Shown piece after piece: positions 51,322-62,357 of a stretch of 64,000 bases of DNA (positions are counted from its first letter, which is position 1; each line of letters opens with the position of its first letter). A program made the translations under genes and the position numbers. Source of the DNA: Zygosaccharomyces rouxii (Eukaryota; Ascomycota; Saccharomycetes; Saccharomycetales; Saccharomycetaceae); the NCBI RefSeq assembly GCF_000026365.1, contig NC_012993.1, positions 558,001 through 622,000 of the forward strand, written 5' to 3'. The notes under the pieces were generated by a model, which saw only the letters and a list, made by a program, of their open reading frames with translations, was not told the origin of the DNA and ran no database searches.

Positions 51322-54300
51322 TCAATTCTTTATAAACATGGGCCTATCGTGTGAGCTCTGAGTCCTTAGCCTATCAGGATGGTCCATGTAAATGCAATCT
51401 AAGTTACTCATGATGTTGTAAAGGATTAACTTGTCAAGCTCTTCGTCTGTGTAATCCTGTAATGATCTGAATGAGTGACCATTTGGTGTAGTGTACCAAA
51501 TTCTCAGTTTTATCTTCGAAAATTCCTTCTGACCTAAACCAAATTTGTCATGTAATCTTGCTCTGGTCTTTAAAAAGGTTTCGCCAGGGATCAAATTGAA
51601 AAGAAATGAAATTCCATGTCTGTTTTCCGGATCCTTGAAATATTGCACTACCATGACCAGACGACCTTCAATCTTGGGATTCCCATTTCTAGCAGACATT
51701 ACCAAATCCTCTTCATCTCCCATAGAAATATCCTCTTCTTCCTCGTCATCATCTCCTTCACTCATGCCATCCAGTTGTTTAACTAGAGCAAGTTCCTCCG
51801 GCAGAATTCTTCCAAATAAGAAAACGGATTTCCCAATACTCTTAAGAGTACTATTAGCCGATAAAACTCCATTGAAATGGAAATTGTAATTCGTCCATAG
51901 CAAAATGTTTCCCTTATCTTCATCAGAAAATCCGATCTTTGCTTGAATCTTGTCTAGGAATTCTCCCACCGTACAATTATTCGTAACCTTGAATTCGTAA
52001 CTTTGATAGTGAATATAACTATCTTTCAACCAGTAAAATTTCATTGACTTCAATTGTTCCAATTCTTTAAGAGGCATCGACAAAACTTCGTACTCAAATG
52101 AAGGTGTCAATTCACAGTTGAAATCTTTTAAGATGTAATCACCCAAGAAAGACTCAGATTTCATAGGGAATTTCCCATTGGCATAAACCGCAAATATCTT
52201 CAGATATTCTGGTTGAACTTTAGTGAATTGCGAAACGACTCTTGCGACATCTGAATACGTAGCATGCGCCGAAATCCAAAACTCAAAATTATCAGGTGAA
52301 TCGTTACTCAAGACGTATTCTTCTGTGGATTCCTGAGATTTAGCGAATCTCAACTTAATCCTGTGTCTCAAATATTGATAGAATTCCTCCAAAGTTTTGT
52401 ACACAGGAAAGATGTCCGGCAATGGGGCATTGGGAACTTGGAAAGAAAGAATATCACCTGAACACAATTCTGCCGCATAGAATTTATCCTTTAATGAAAC
52501 AGGTTCAATAGTACCCGGTTGTAACTCTTCGAAGAACTCTATCTGCTCTTCAGTACCGATGAATTCACCAATCATCTTGGATAAAACTGAAACCTCATCT
52601 AATTGACTGACGGCGCAATATGCAACCCCCGTTAGACTTTGAGCCTGTGGATCAAATTTTTTAACAAACAGTAATTGGTGGTTCACATCATCTAAGATCT
52701 TAGGAATTTCATTGGCGGGAGCAATTGTTTCGATGTTGTGCCTTAGATTCTGTATTAGCTCATCTGTGATGCTGCCGCCCTCAATTTTTAAAAGACCAGA
52801 TTTCTGTAGTTTTAGCAAAAAGGCAAGATCCAAGTATGGTTCCTCAACAAAAACGTTTAACGTTGGGATTTTTCTCATAGACTCATCCTGTAAAGCCTTT
52901 TCTAGGGTTTGATCACTTATATTCTTCGATAGAGGCTCATCTAGGCGAATTGTACCATTCCTACGATATTCCATTTTCCAATACCTGACGTCTCTGTCCA
53001 ATGGGATATTGAGACATTCTTTGATCTTTTTGTAAAGATCCCGTACATAGGTTTTCGAAGGTATCTTTAAATTAATCGGCATTGAATTTTCAGAGTTCAA
53101 TTCTGGTGAGAAAAGAGATGACTTGTCATTTGGGAAAGTTTCAAACCCTTGATAATGGATGAAATTACCAATAGAATTGACCCGAACTGTGGTATACAAA
53201 TGAGCCTCTCTAATTTCTCTCTCTTTCAATTCACGTTCCCTATTTTCCTTGTCTACGCTTGTAACCACATGTTCAGGAACGTCTTCTGAAGTAACAGGTT
53301 GTAAAATTTCGTCTTTCTTATCTTCTTGAATGTAAACCAGCATGTATGCACTCGTATGACGTGCAATAAAGTACTCTTGGTACTGTTCTCTGGTCATTGT
53401 ACGAATTTTATCATCTGGTAACCTATCAAATCCAAAATTCTCATCAAATGCCTGTTTTTTCGAAACCTTCCAAACTCTTTCATCATCAAATCTATACCAT
53501 TGGTCTTCTAAACCAGGTTTTATCAATGCATAGTAGTGACCCGTAGATATATCACCCGTATGAACCAAGACGCCATGTAATCCATACCACCGGGGTCCTG
53601 GATTAGCTTCCAAAACATCCTTATCCATATAGGGCGATAAATCAATTCTTTCTGGAAATTCATAACGGTCATTTATCTTAACTAATTGATCATAATTAAA
53701 ATCGTATTCGAATCTCTTAAGTTGTAAATGTAAAACAGCGGGGAAAGATTCAAATACAACACCTTTCTTGGCGTCTTGCAATCCGTAATCTTGAGCAGCA
53801 TATTGATTTTCACCGTCCATCAATTCCACTTCAATATAGTTTTCAAACGAATCCTTCAAGCCTTTCAAATTCTTAACATTCATTTGAATATCCCAAAAAT
53901 CCTCTGTACGTGCTGATTCATAATCCACATTAATACATTTGATGAAACTTTTCATCTTACCGACAAAGATTTCATTCAACTTATTCTCTACAGTAGTGCC
54001 TTTCATTCTTGTCTCCAACCGATCCATCAATATACGGTTCAATTCTTGTACATCGTGTTGCGTAAATGCTTCTACATTATCCCATCCGAAGGATCGAGTA
54101 AGTTCCATAGTATCCAGAGGATATTGTGAAACCTGTAATTGATAAAATGCTCTTTGTAGGGCGAGTACCACACTATCCTTGGGATTTTCCTGAGACGTTG
54201 GAATCTGATAAACCAATCTTCTAAAGTATTTGGTAAAGAAATATGATTGTAATAGTGAATTCAAATAACAGGTAGCACCTTGATTTCTAAATCCCACATA

Positions 54301-54903
54301 TCCCGTCATTTTTTTCGAGTCGTAATTGACAAAATTGTGCCATAGTACACCGGTTGGATCCTTCAAGATACGAACAAATGTAGTGACGTTTAATTGGCCT
54401 TGATTTAGAAGACCGGATACTTTCGATTTCGATGGATATTTCAGTTGGTTCAAATCTATAAAACTGGCGAACCCCCAATCCGTATCGATCGCATTAAACC
54501 TGTGATGGGAACTGTTAATAACGTGCAACCTATTGTCATCACCTGGTCTCGAAAGAACAATCGTAAACTGGGCGCAACAGTACCAATCAGGATCCACGTA
54601 CTCCGTCTCACCAGTCTCTTCATTAACCTTTTCCTCAGCATGTGGCTCAAGGTATATCGCCAGACTTTTCGAATGATTACCTTGAGGGAATAGTAGTATA
54701 TCCCATTCAAACTCACCAATCTTGAATCGCGGTGAAACGTATTTATCTTCAGTCAACTTAAACCAATCATCAATATGCCAAGTAAATCCTCCTTCTACCT
54801 CAGGCTCCGTCTCTATTTTCTCTCCGATTGGTGGCAGCAGATTCTGAACCGTTTTGCCCAAATCTACAGCTTCACCAACACTTCCAGTTATTTCGTCATT
54901 CAT
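51322..54903 (-). CDS. UBP15: Ubp15, MATH-domain ubiquitin-specific protease (USP7 family)
   Basis: This 1193-aa deubiquitinase (1230 in S. cerevisiae) is the yeast USP7/HAUSP counterpart, with roles in cell-cycle entry and peroxisomal export. A MATH/TRAF-like domain (about 35-180, FTWHIDDWFKL) is followed by the USP domain (about 205-530): catalytic C212 in NQGATCYLNSLL and H456 in STGHYYALIKP. The remaining 650 residues form ubiquitin-like repeats typical of USP7, with an acidic patch (DDDEEEEDISMGDEED) near 1050. The C-terminus is conserved (HSFRSLQDYTDEELDKLILYN). ADH2, which follows it in S. cerevisiae, is absent here. Confidence 0.97.
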   Translation of the reverse strand: MNDEITGSVGEAVDLGKTVQNLLPPIGEKIETEPEVEGGFTWHIDDWFKLTEDKYVSPRFKIGEFEWDILLFPQGNHSKSLAIYLEPHAEEKVNEETGETEYVDPDWYCCAQFTIVLSRPGDDNRLHVINSSHHRFNAIDTDWGFASFIDLNQLKYPSKSKVSGLLNQGQLNVTTFVRILKDPTGVLWHNFVNYDSKKMTGYVGFRNQGATCYLNSLLQSYFFTKYFRRLVYQIPTSQENPKDSVVLALQRAFYQLQVSQYPLDTMELTRSFGWDNVEAFTQHDVQELNRILMDRLETRMKGTTVENKLNEIFVGKMKSFIKCINVDYESARTEDFWDIQMNVKNLKGLKDSFENYIEVELMDGENQYAAQDYGLQDAKKGVVFESFPAVLHLQLKRFEYDFNYDQLVKINDRYEFPERIDLSPYMDKDVLEANPGPRWYGLHGVLVHTGDISTGHYYALIKPGLEDQWYRFDDERVWKVSKKQAFDENFGFDRLPDDKIRTMTREQYQEYFIARHTSAYMLVYIQEDKKDEILQPVTSEDVPEHVVTSVDKENRERELKEREIREAHLYTTVRVNSIGNFIHYQGFETFPNDKSSLFSPELNSENSMPINLKIPSKTYVRDLYKKIKECLNIPLDRDVRYWKMEYRRNGTIRLDEPLSKNISDQTLEKALQDESMRKIPTLNVFVEEPYLDLAFLLKLQKSGLLKIEGGSITDELIQNLRHNIETIAPANEIPKILDDVNHQLLFVKKFDPQAQSLTGVAYCAVSQLDEVSVLSKMIGEFIGTEEQIEFFEELQPGTIEPVSLKDKFYAAELCSGDILSFQVPNAPLPDIFPVYKTLEEFYQYLRHRIKLRFAKSQESTEEYVLSNDSPDNFEFWISAHATYSDVARVVSQFTKVQPEYLKIFAVYANGKFPMKSESFLGDYILKDFNCELTPSFEYEVLSMPLKELEQLKSMKFYWLKDSYIHYQSYEFKVTNNCTVGEFLDKIQAKIGFSDEDKGNILLWTNYNFHFNGVLSANSTLKSIGKSVFLFGRILPEELALVKQLDGMSEGDDDEEEEDISMGDEEDLVMSARNGNPKIEGRLVMVVQYFKDPENRHGISFLFNLIPGETFLKTRARLHDKFGLGQKEFSKIKLRIWYTTPNGHSFRSLQDYTDEELDKLILYNIMSNLDCIYMDHPDRLRTQSSHDRPMFIKN

Positions 54904-55205
54904 CTTTATAAAAATTAAATCTAAGATAAAGAACTCAAACCTTGATCATTCCTACAACACAACCTTTCCAACCAATACTGTTCCCCATTCGATGTGTATT
55001 GAATTACAGGCTTCCATCTCGTATTTAAAGGGCAAGCAGGGAGGAAGGGGATCACAGTAATCGCTACCATTACCCGCACTACAGTTTGAAGGGTATATCG
55101 GAACTACTGAGTCTTCCCCCCCCCCATAGTATGAAAACTAACATATAAACCATATAATAAAGAAATAATAGACATCATCATAGGGGCGAGAGTTGTTTGA
55201 TTGAG
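54904..55205. promoter_or_regulatory. Divergent UBP15-YME2 promoter with Reb1 site
   Basis: This 302-bp gap holds an exact Reb1 core TTACCCG at 55070-55076 and a run of ten C residues at 55116-55125. In S. cerevisiae ADH2 lies at this place; no trace of an alcohol dehydrogenase is visible here. Confidence 0.55.
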
Positions 55206-57680
55206 ATGTTACGTACCTTGGGTTCGTCACGGATTGTGGGCAGGTTGTGCAACATAGGTGGTTACGGGATCTCGGGGCCTCTTGTGTCTCAGTTACCGAG
55301 AAGGGCCAAAAGATTCGTATCCAGTGAAATTCAACAGAAGGATGAGCAGGCTGGTGATTCAATGACTGCAACTGATACTGGTATTATTCACAAGACAGAA
55401 GAAGAAACCTTACTTTACTTTGATAATGTTTACCCTAGGACGACATCATTATGGAGTCCAGCACAGTGGTACAACTTATTACTGGCAAACCAGTCGAGGG
55501 AAGCCGTTAGAGATAAAATTATGAGTTATGCAAGTCCCCCAAGCAACCCTATCAATGGGCTAGAATTGAGATCTAGTATTCCCGTAAAGCGAGATGGTGG
55601 TGTCTTTGCTACATTTTTAGTACCTCCGGAGTATACAAAAGCCAAGGTCAATTCTATGATCCAACAAAACACTTCAAAGGAATCTACAATACCATTTCTA
55701 TCTTTTTTCACTAGAGCCGCTGCTTTTCCCGTCAAAGGTTCACCATGGATTGAAGATTTAAGAAGATTACCCACAACGACTATTGTTGTAAATTTTCAAG
55801 GTCCTGCATTGACACAGGAGGAAATGTATTCTTTGTTTAGAAGATACGGATCTATCATTGACATTTTCCCCTCTAAGGGTGCCGGTGTACCTGCTAAGGT
55901 AAAATATAGATCTTTTAGGGGTGCTATCTGTGCTAAAAATTGCGTTTCTGGGATTGAAATTCACAACACTGTACTACATGTAGAATACGAAAGGATCGTT
56001 AGAGGCCACATGGTTAACAATTTCTTTGTGAATCATACAAGGATCGCTGTTCCCGTGTTCATTGCACTGTTATCAATCCTTGCAGTTTTAGTCTTTGAAC
56101 CCATTAGGGAATTCTTCATCGAACAAAAGATTACTCACAGATATTCTATATCCTGGGACAATCATTGGATCAAACAATTGGTTAATTTCACATCTTCTAC
56201 CATGTCGCAGTTTAGATACTACTGGGGTACTCAAGATAATGTTAACAATGACAAACACCTATGGGAAGAACGTGTCGAGAAGGTTAATGATTTGAAAATG
56301 TGGTTAGAAGAAAATAACAACACCTTTGTTGTAATTAGAGGACCTCGTGGTTCAGGAAAGCACGAATTGGTCATGCAACATACCTTAAATGAGAGGGAGA
56401 ACGTTTTGTATTTGGATTGTGATAAATTCGTTAAATCCAGAACGGATGCTAAGTTCTTGAGAAACGTTGCTAGTCAATTAGGGTATTTTCCTATTTTCCC
56501 CTGGTTGAACTCTGTTACTAATGTGATCGATTTGATGTTACAAGGTTTAACGGGCCAAAAGAGTGGATTATCAGAAACCAAAGAAGCTCAATTCAGAAAT
56601 ATGCTAACCACATCGATGATGTCTATCAGACGCATTGCACTACAGGGTTACAAACAAGCCGTTAAACAAGCCGGTGATCTCAATTTGAAAGAGGAGGATT
56701 ATTTACAACAACATCCTGAAGAGAAACCTGTAATCGTTCTTGATCGTTTCACTGGAAAATCGGAAATGAATGGATTTATCTACAAAGAATTATCCGATTG
56801 GGCCGCTATGCTTGTACAGATGAATATTGCACATGTTATCTTTTTAACGGAAACAGTCTCTCCTAACCACTTGCTATCAGAATCATTACCAAGTCAAGTT
56901 TTCAAGACTTTAATTTTGTCTGATGCCTCTAAGGAAAATTCAAGGAACTACGTTCTTTCACAACTACATGACCATTTGGAAAATCCTATAAAAGAAGCCC
57001 AAACGAAAAGTGGAAACGATTTGGAAAAGGCACAAGAGCAAGAAATACAGGAAGTACATGAAATCGATGAAGTTCTCGAACCACTAGGTGGTAGGATGCT
57101 AGATTTGCAAGCATTTGTGCGTCGTGTGAAAAGTGGCGAAGGCCCAAGAGAAGCATTGGAAAAGATGGTTGAACAATCTTCTGAACAAATCACTCAAATT
57201 TTCCTGAGTGATAAGTACGATCCTATAAAGAGTGCTCAGGCTTGGGAGTTAATCGAACTCTTAAGCAAAGAATCGGTGGTCCACTTTGAAAATATCGTCT
57301 TTAAGAACCTTTTCAAAGCCGCTCCAGAGACTTGTATAACTGAGTTAGAAAACTCAGGTTTAATTACGGTCTCTAGGAATAGAGGTGTCCCAAGTGAGAT
57401 ACAACCTGCTAAACCAATGTTTAGGGCTGCATTCCAGTTCTTGGTAAACGACCCTGAATTATCCACCATCTTAAGAACTCGTTATTTGCTTAAAGTCGTC
57501 GGCTTTGAAACGAATAGAATCAAGAAATGGGAAGAAGAATTGAGACCACTCGGTAAATCTGGTGAGACTAAAATGTTCAAGGACAGACTCAACTATTTAT
57601 CCAAAAAGATTGATATCAGTAATGCAATCATTAACGATTGCGAAGCTGAAATCAAAAACTTGGCTCAAAAGAAGAGATAG
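55206..57680 (+). CDS. YME2: Yme2, mitochondrial inner-membrane nucleoid protein
   Basis: This 824-aa protein (850 in S. cerevisiae) matches Yme2, an integral inner-membrane protein affecting mtDNA nucleoid structure and DNA escape. The N-terminus (MLRTLGSSRIVGRLC, basic and without acids) is a mitochondrial presequence. An RRM lies in the matrix part (about 195-275, ALTQEEMYSLFRRYGSIIDIF). One membrane helix (about 282-298, VFIALLSILAVLVFE) leads to a C-terminal AAA-like domain with P-loop GPRGSGKH near 379. The frame runs to 55197 with a TTG; the ATG at 55206 is used. Its neighbours on both sides match the S. cerevisiae order once ADH2 is left out. Confidence 0.96.
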   Translation: MLRTLGSSRIVGRLCNIGGYGISGPLVSQLPRRAKRFVSSEIQQKDEQAGDSMTATDTGIIHKTEEETLLYFDNVYPRTTSLWSPAQWYNLLLANQSREAVRDKIMSYASPPSNPINGLELRSSIPVKRDGGVFATFLVPPEYTKAKVNSMIQQNTSKESTIPFLSFFTRAAAFPVKGSPWIEDLRRLPTTTIVVNFQGPALTQEEMYSLFRRYGSIIDIFPSKGAGVPAKVKYRSFRGAICAKNCVSGIEIHNTVLHVEYERIVRGHMVNNFFVNHTRIAVPVFIALLSILAVLVFEPIREFFIEQKITHRYSISWDNHWIKQLVNFTSSTMSQFRYYWGTQDNVNNDKHLWEERVEKVNDLKMWLEENNNTFVVIRGPRGSGKHELVMQHTLNERENVLYLDCDKFVKSRTDAKFLRNVASQLGYFPIFPWLNSVTNVIDLMLQGLTGQKSGLSETKEAQFRNMLTTSMMSIRRIALQGYKQAVKQAGDLNLKEEDYLQQHPEEKPVIVLDRFTGKSEMNGFIYKELSDWAAMLVQMNIAHVIFLTETVSPNHLLSESLPSQVFKTLILSDASKENSRNYVLSQLHDHLENPIKEAQTKSGNDLEKAQEQEIQEVHEIDEVLEPLGGRMLDLQAFVRRVKSGEGPREALEKMVEQSSEQITQIFLSDKYDPIKSAQAWELIELLSKESVVHFENIVFKNLFKAAPETCITELENSGLITVSRNRGVPSEIQPAKPMFRAAFQFLVNDPELSTILRTRYLLKVVGFETNRIKKWEEELRPLGKSGETKMFKDRLNYLSKKIDISNAIINDCEAEIKNLAQKKR

Positions 57681-58124
57681 AATTTTTTTTTTCGTCTTGT
57701 ATATACCACATTATCGTTTCGGTGTCCAATGAGAATAATATTCGAAGTTCAACACAAGAATAGGATATCTTCCTATGATTCTTATATTGTAGCTCATCCA
57801 CGTTCAGACCTTGTGGAAATTTAGTTCACAATTTTTCAGAAGTGCAAGAGCCCGCGCGAATCGCTCAAGTATAGGAACCCACTTCTATCTTATAACCATT
57901 TCAACTAAGGATTTAACTACAAATCGGTTATGAAGAATACTAGTGTCAGCTGCCGCTGACTTACTAGTCATATGACACTTTTGACTATGTTCAGAACCAC
58001 ACTTAATGAAAAAGATCGCACATCGCTTCGGACATCGAAATATATGCAATGTAGAATATATCTTTAATAACTAAAATCTTCGTTTAATCATCTAGGATAG
58101 AGAAATCCAAAACAAATAGCGCCC
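57681..58124 (+). other. YME2-ATM1 intergenic region with an inverted repeat
   Basis: This 444-bp gap contains the ATM1 promoter. Between 57939 and 57968 an inverted repeat is built from ACTAGT and GTCAGC, a TGCC spacer, GCTGAC, two bases, and ACTAGT. An additional CATATG lies just beyond (57969-57974). No gene is seen. Confidence 0.5.
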
Positions 58125-60254
58125 ATGATTCGTGGTGCTTTCATAGGTTTACCTCGAATCGGATTGTCTCTGAAGAGTCCGATTTTCAGATCATCGCCGA
58201 TAGTTATTAAAACAGCAGGATTCAAGACCCTTCCTACATGCGCCTTTAGGAAGACACAATGGCCCTTGGCAGAGGAGAAGAAAGTTAGTAAACCCATCCC
58301 AGTAGACCAGCTAAAGGTTGAACCACCCAAACCAGAGCCACCAAAGAAGTCTAATGCTCCCACCATTTCGGAGTTGAAAATTTTAAGAAATTTGACCCAA
58401 TACATATGGCCCAAGGGAAATACAAAGGTTAAGAGCAGAGTCGTTTTAGCTCTTCTACTTTTGATTAGTGCGAAACTACTGAATGTACAAGTTCCGTTTT
58501 TTTTTAAGCAAGTTGTGGATAATATGAATGTAGAATGGTCAGATCCTTCAGTGGCTCTACCGGGTGCTATTATGTTAACTGTAGTCTGTTACGGTGCTGC
58601 CAGATTTGGTGCAGTTTTATTTGGGGAATTGAGAAATGCAGTCTTTGCTCGTGTTGGCCAAAACGCCATTAGAAACGTTTCCATGGAGACATTTAGACAT
58701 TTGATGAAATTGGATTTAGGTTGGCATCTAAGTAGACAAACCGGTGGTCTTACTAGAGCTATGGATAGAGGTACAAAAGGTATTTCTTATGTGCTAAGCG
58801 CCATGGTTTTTCATATCATTCCCATTACTTTTGAGATTTCTGTCGTTTGCGGGATTCTAACTTATCAGTTTGGTGCATCATTTGCCGGAATTACTTTCAC
58901 TACGATGTTACTCTATTCTATATTCACTTTCAGAACTACTGCTTGGAGAACAAAGTTCAGACGTGAGGCTAACAAAGCTGATAACAAAGCCGCCAGCGTT
59001 GCATTGGATTCATTGATAAATTTTGAAGCTGTTAAAAATTTCAACAATGAAAAGTACCTTGCTGAAAAATACGAGACTTCATTGTTAAAATACAGGGACT
59101 CCCAGGTTAGAGTTGCACAATCGTTAGCTTTTCTAAATTCTGGTCAAAATTTGATCTTTACCACTGCATTAACCGCCATGATGTATATGGGCTGTACTGG
59201 TATCATTGGTGGTAGTCTCACTGTAGGTGATTTGGTTTTAATCAACCAGTTGGTTTTCCAGCTCTCTGTACCACTAAACTTCTTGGGTAGCGTTTACCGT
59301 GAGTTAAAGCAGTCATTGATCGACATGGAGTCTCTTTTCAACTTGAGGAATAACCCAATTCTCATTGATAATCCATCAAAGCCTAAAATGCTACCTGCAA
59401 ACGCAGGTCCCTTTGACATTGTATTTGAAAACGTCACTTTTGGTTACGATCCTAGAAGGAAAATCTTACAAAATGCATCGTTTGTAATTCCTGCAGGTTG
59501 GAAGACTGCTGTTGTCGGGCCATCAGGTAGCGGTAAATCAACGCTTTTGAAATTAGTATTTAGATTTTACGATCCACAAGAGGGTAGAATCCTAGTAAAT
59601 GGTATTGACATTAGAGAATACGATTTAGATTCCCTGAGAAGAGCCATTGGTGTTGTCCCCCAAGATACACCTCTTTTCAACGATACAATCTGGGAAAACG
59701 TTAAATTTGGCCGTATCGATGCTGATGATCAGGAGGTTACAAGATCAATCGAAAAGGCTCATTTGGCACCATTGGTTTACAGACTTCCTGGCGGTCTAAA
59801 CACTATTGTAGGTGAAAGAGGGCTCATGATCAGTGGTGGTGAAAAGCAAAGACTGGCAATCGCCCGTGTACTACTCAAGAACTCTTCGATAATGTTTTTT
59901 GACGAAGCTACTAGTGCTCTAGACACACACACGGAACAGGCACTTTTGAGAACCATTAGAGCTAATTTTGACCGCGGTTCGAAGACAAGTGTTTACATCG
60001 CCCACAGGTTGAGGACCATCGCAGATGCTGACAAGATCATCGTTTTAGAAGAAGGGAGACCCAGAGAAGAAGGTACTCATCACGAACTCCTACAGAAAGA
60101 GGACTCGCTCTACCGTGAACTGTGGAACATCCAGGAAAACCTTGACATGCTAGAAGAAGAGATGAAGGTAGAACAAGAGGTTGAGGAGGAAAAGGAGAGG
60201 CAGAAGTTATTAATCCTACAGAGGAAGAGAGAAGAGCGCCAGCGATCAACGTGA
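58125..60254 (+). CDS. ATM1: Atm1, mitochondrial ABC exporter
   Basis: This 709-aa half-transporter (690 in S. cerevisiae) exports a glutathione-linked sulfur species from the matrix for cytosolic Fe-S assembly. The N-terminus is an Arg/Lys-rich presequence (about 1-45). Six membrane helices lie at about 105-400. The nucleotide-binding domain has Walker [13 protein letters not shown] near 465, signature [13 protein letters not shown] near 568, Walker [13 protein letters not shown] near 588 and the switch histidine in VYIAHRL. A charged coiled-coil tail follows. ATM1 works as a homodimer in the inner membrane. It is in tandem with YME2 and ADE4 as in S. cerevisiae. Confidence 0.98.
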   Translation: MIRGAFIGLPRIGLSLKSPIFRSSPIVIKTAGFKTLPTCAFRKTQWPLAEEKKVSKPIPVDQLKVEPPKPEPPKKSNAPTISELKILRNLTQYIWPKGNTKVKSRVVLALLLLISAKLLNVQVPFFFKQVVDNMNVEWSDPSVALPGAIMLTVVCYGAARFGAVLFGELRNAVFARVGQNAIRNVSMETFRHLMKLDLGWHLSRQTGGLTRAMDRGTKGISYVLSAMVFHIIPITFEISVVCGILTYQFGASFAGITFTTMLLYSIFTFRTTAWRTKFRREANKADNKAASVALDSLINFEAVKNFNNEKYLAEKYETSLLKYRDSQVRVAQSLAFLNSGQNLIFTTALTAMMYMGCTGIIGGSLTVGDLVLINQLVFQLSVPLNFLGSVYRELKQSLIDMESLFNLRNNPILIDNPSKPKMLPANAGPFDIVFENVTFGYDPRRKILQNASFVIPAGWKTAVVGPSGSGKSTLLKLVFRFYDPQEGRILVNGIDIREYDLDSLRRAIGVVPQDTPLFNDTIWENVKFGRIDADDQEVTRSIEKAHLAPLVYRLPGGLNTIVGERGLMISGGEKQRLAIARVLLKNSSIMFFDEATSALDTHTEQALLRTIRANFDRGSKTSVYIAHRLRTIADADKIIVLEEGRPREEGTHHELLQKEDSLYRELWNIQENLDMLEEEMKVEQEVEEEKERQKLLILQRKREERQRST

Positions 60255-60589
60255 GTTTCGCGTGACTAAGATGACTACAATGATTATCGCGTTGATTACC
60301 GTTTTTTGATTCTCGGCGTCGATGATTGGGTGTTAACATGACACATGGAATTTTGACTCTTGTTGATAAAATTTCAAATGTTAATATTAAGTCGAAAAAG
60401 AAAAAAAAAGAGTAATAATATTATGAAATCAATGTGCAATATATAACCATTTAGTGTGTTGTGTAATTAATTCTCAAGACCTGAAATTTGATTCTTCGAG
60501 GTGAACAAAGTAATAGTTGTGGTGGGAAACCAGGTCTTAATTTGTAGATTACAAGAGGAAGTGTGTTAAACTGATAAGAATCAATCTTA
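60255..60589 (+). promoter_or_regulatory. ATM1-ADE4 gap with a Bas1-type site
   Basis: This 335-bp gap is the ADE4 promoter. TGACTC at 60354-60359 is the Bas1/Pho2 (and Gcn4 half-) site known from yeast purine genes, about 231 bp upstream of the ATG. A poly-A-rich tract lies at 60399-60411. No gene is seen. Confidence 0.6.
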
Positions 60590-62119
60590 ATGTGCGGGAT
60601 CTTAGGTATAGCATTGGCTGATGAATCTCTACCAGTAGCACCAGAGCTATGCGAGGGATGTTTCTATTTGCAGCATAGAGGTCAGGATGCTGCTGGTATT
60701 GCCACTAGTGGTCCAAGGGGTAGAATCTACCAGTGTAAAGGTAATGGTATGGTACGTGATGTCTTCACTGAGAGAAGGATTTACGGGTTACAAGGTTCTA
60801 TGGGTATTACCCATTTACGTTATCCTACTGCTGGGTCATCAGCTAACTCTGAGGCGCAACCATTCTACGTAAACAGTCCTTACGGTGTCATGATGGCTCA
60901 TAATGGTAACTTAGTCAACACTGTTTCTTTGAAGCGCTATATGGATGAGGATGTGCACAGGCATATCAATACCGATAGTGATTCCGAATTACTGTTAAAC
61001 ATCTTTGCAGCTGAGTTGGAAAAACGTAATAAGTACCGTGTGAACAACGAAGATGTGTTCCATGCTTTGGAGGGTTTATTCCGTCTGTGTCGTGGTGGGT
61101 ATGCATGTGTTGGGATGCTTGCAGGTTTTGCACTTCTTGGATTCAGAGATCCCAATGGTATTAGACCGCTGTTATTCGGTGAACGTCTAAATGCAAATGG
61201 TCAAAAGGATTACATGTTGGCATCCGAAAGTGTTGTTTTAAAAGCTCATAATTTTACCACTTACCGTGACTTGAAACCTGGTGAAGCTGTCATCATACCC
61301 AAAAACTGCGCTACTGAGAAGCCGGAATTCAGACAAGTAGCACCAATGAATTCTTATAGACCTGATCTTTTTGAATATGTTTATTTTGCACGTCCTGATA
61401 GCGTTTTAGATGGTATTTCCGTTTATCATACAAGATTACAAATGGGTACCAAATTGGCCGAAAAGATAAAGAAACAAATTGACACTAGTGATATTGATGT
61501 TGTCATGCCTGTTCCTGATACGGCAAGAACTTGTGCACTACAACTGGCAAGTTCTTTGGATAAACCATACCGTGAAGGTTTTGTTAAGAACAGATACGTC
61601 GGGAGAACTTTTATCATGCCTAACCAAAAGGAACGTGTATCATCAGTGAGACGTAAATTAAATCCGATGACTTCTGAGTTTGAGGGTAAAAGCGTGCTGA
61701 TCGTAGACGATTCTATCGTTAGAGGTACAACATCTTTTGAAATCGTTAATATGGCCAAAGAATCAGGTGCTACTAAAGTTTATTTTGCATCCGCAGCTCC
61801 TGCAATTCGTTATAACCACATTTACGGTATTGATCTAACGGATAGTAAAAACTTAATTGCATACAATAGAACAGATGATCAAGTGGCAGAAGCACTAGGT
61901 TGTGATAAAGTGTTCTATCAATCCTTAGAAGATTTGATCGATTGTTGTAAAACGGAGAACGTTCAAAAATTTGAAATGGGTGTCTTTACTGGAAACTACG
62001 TGACGGGTGTTGAAGATGGATATTTACAAGAATTAGAAAGAGTTCGTGCCTTGAATAAATCTAAGTCTGAAACTAAAGCAGACGTGGATATCAACTTGTA
62101 CAATGAAGGGGACTATTAG
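60590..62119 (+). CDS. ADE4: Ade4, amidophosphoribosyltransferase
   Basis: This 509-aa enzyme (510 in S. cerevisiae) catalyses the first committed step of purine synthesis, moving the amide of glutamine onto PRPP. The start MCGILGI places the N-terminal nucleophile Cys2, exposed after Met removal, at the glutaminase site (about 2-235). The phosphoribosyltransferase half carries the PRPP motif VLIVDDSIVRGTT near 369. The glutaminase loop YLQHRGQDAAGIAT is complete. It is cytosolic and feedback-inhibited by AMP/GMP in the family. Confidence 0.98.
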   Translation: MCGILGIALADESLPVAPELCEGCFYLQHRGQDAAGIATSGPRGRIYQCKGNGMVRDVFTERRIYGLQGSMGITHLRYPTAGSSANSEAQPFYVNSPYGVMMAHNGNLVNTVSLKRYMDEDVHRHINTDSDSELLLNIFAAELEKRNKYRVNNEDVFHALEGLFRLCRGGYACVGMLAGFALLGFRDPNGIRPLLFGERLNANGQKDYMLASESVVLKAHNFTTYRDLKPGEAVIIPKNCATEKPEFRQVAPMNSYRPDLFEYVYFARPDSVLDGISVYHTRLQMGTKLAEKIKKQIDTSDIDVVMPVPDTARTCALQLASSLDKPYREGFVKNRYVGRTFIMPNQKERVSSVRRKLNPMTSEFEGKSVLIVDDSIVRGTTSFEIVNMAKESGATKVYFASAAPAIRYNHIYGIDLTDSKNLIAYNRTDDQVAEALGCDKVFYQSLEDLIDCCKTENVQKFEMGVFTGNYVTGVEDGYLQELERVRALNKSKSETKADVDINLYNEGDY

Positions 62120-62246
62120 ATTGATACATTTCATTATTGATATAAATTTATGATAGAAAACTGTAATTAAGAATATAGAGAAAGAAAATAATGCAAGAAT
62201 AACTCCTTTGTACTTTCTGTTGTATATGTTAATGGTTTCTTATGTA

Positions 62247-62276
62247 GCGCGATAGAGCGCGCAGATCTTTAGATCT
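62247..62276. repeat. Short inverted repeats upstream of DYN3
   Basis: GCGC, six bases, then GCGCGC can form a small hairpin (62247-62262), and directly after it AGATCT occurs twice (62263-62268, 62271-62276). They lie between ADE4 and DYN3. No role is known. Confidence 0.45.
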
Positions 62277-62357
62277 TAAAAAGATCAACACGGCTAAAAT
62301 TATCGTATTCTTACGACTCGCTAAGGAAAGAAGGGCCTCTTTAGCCGGTTCTTCAGC

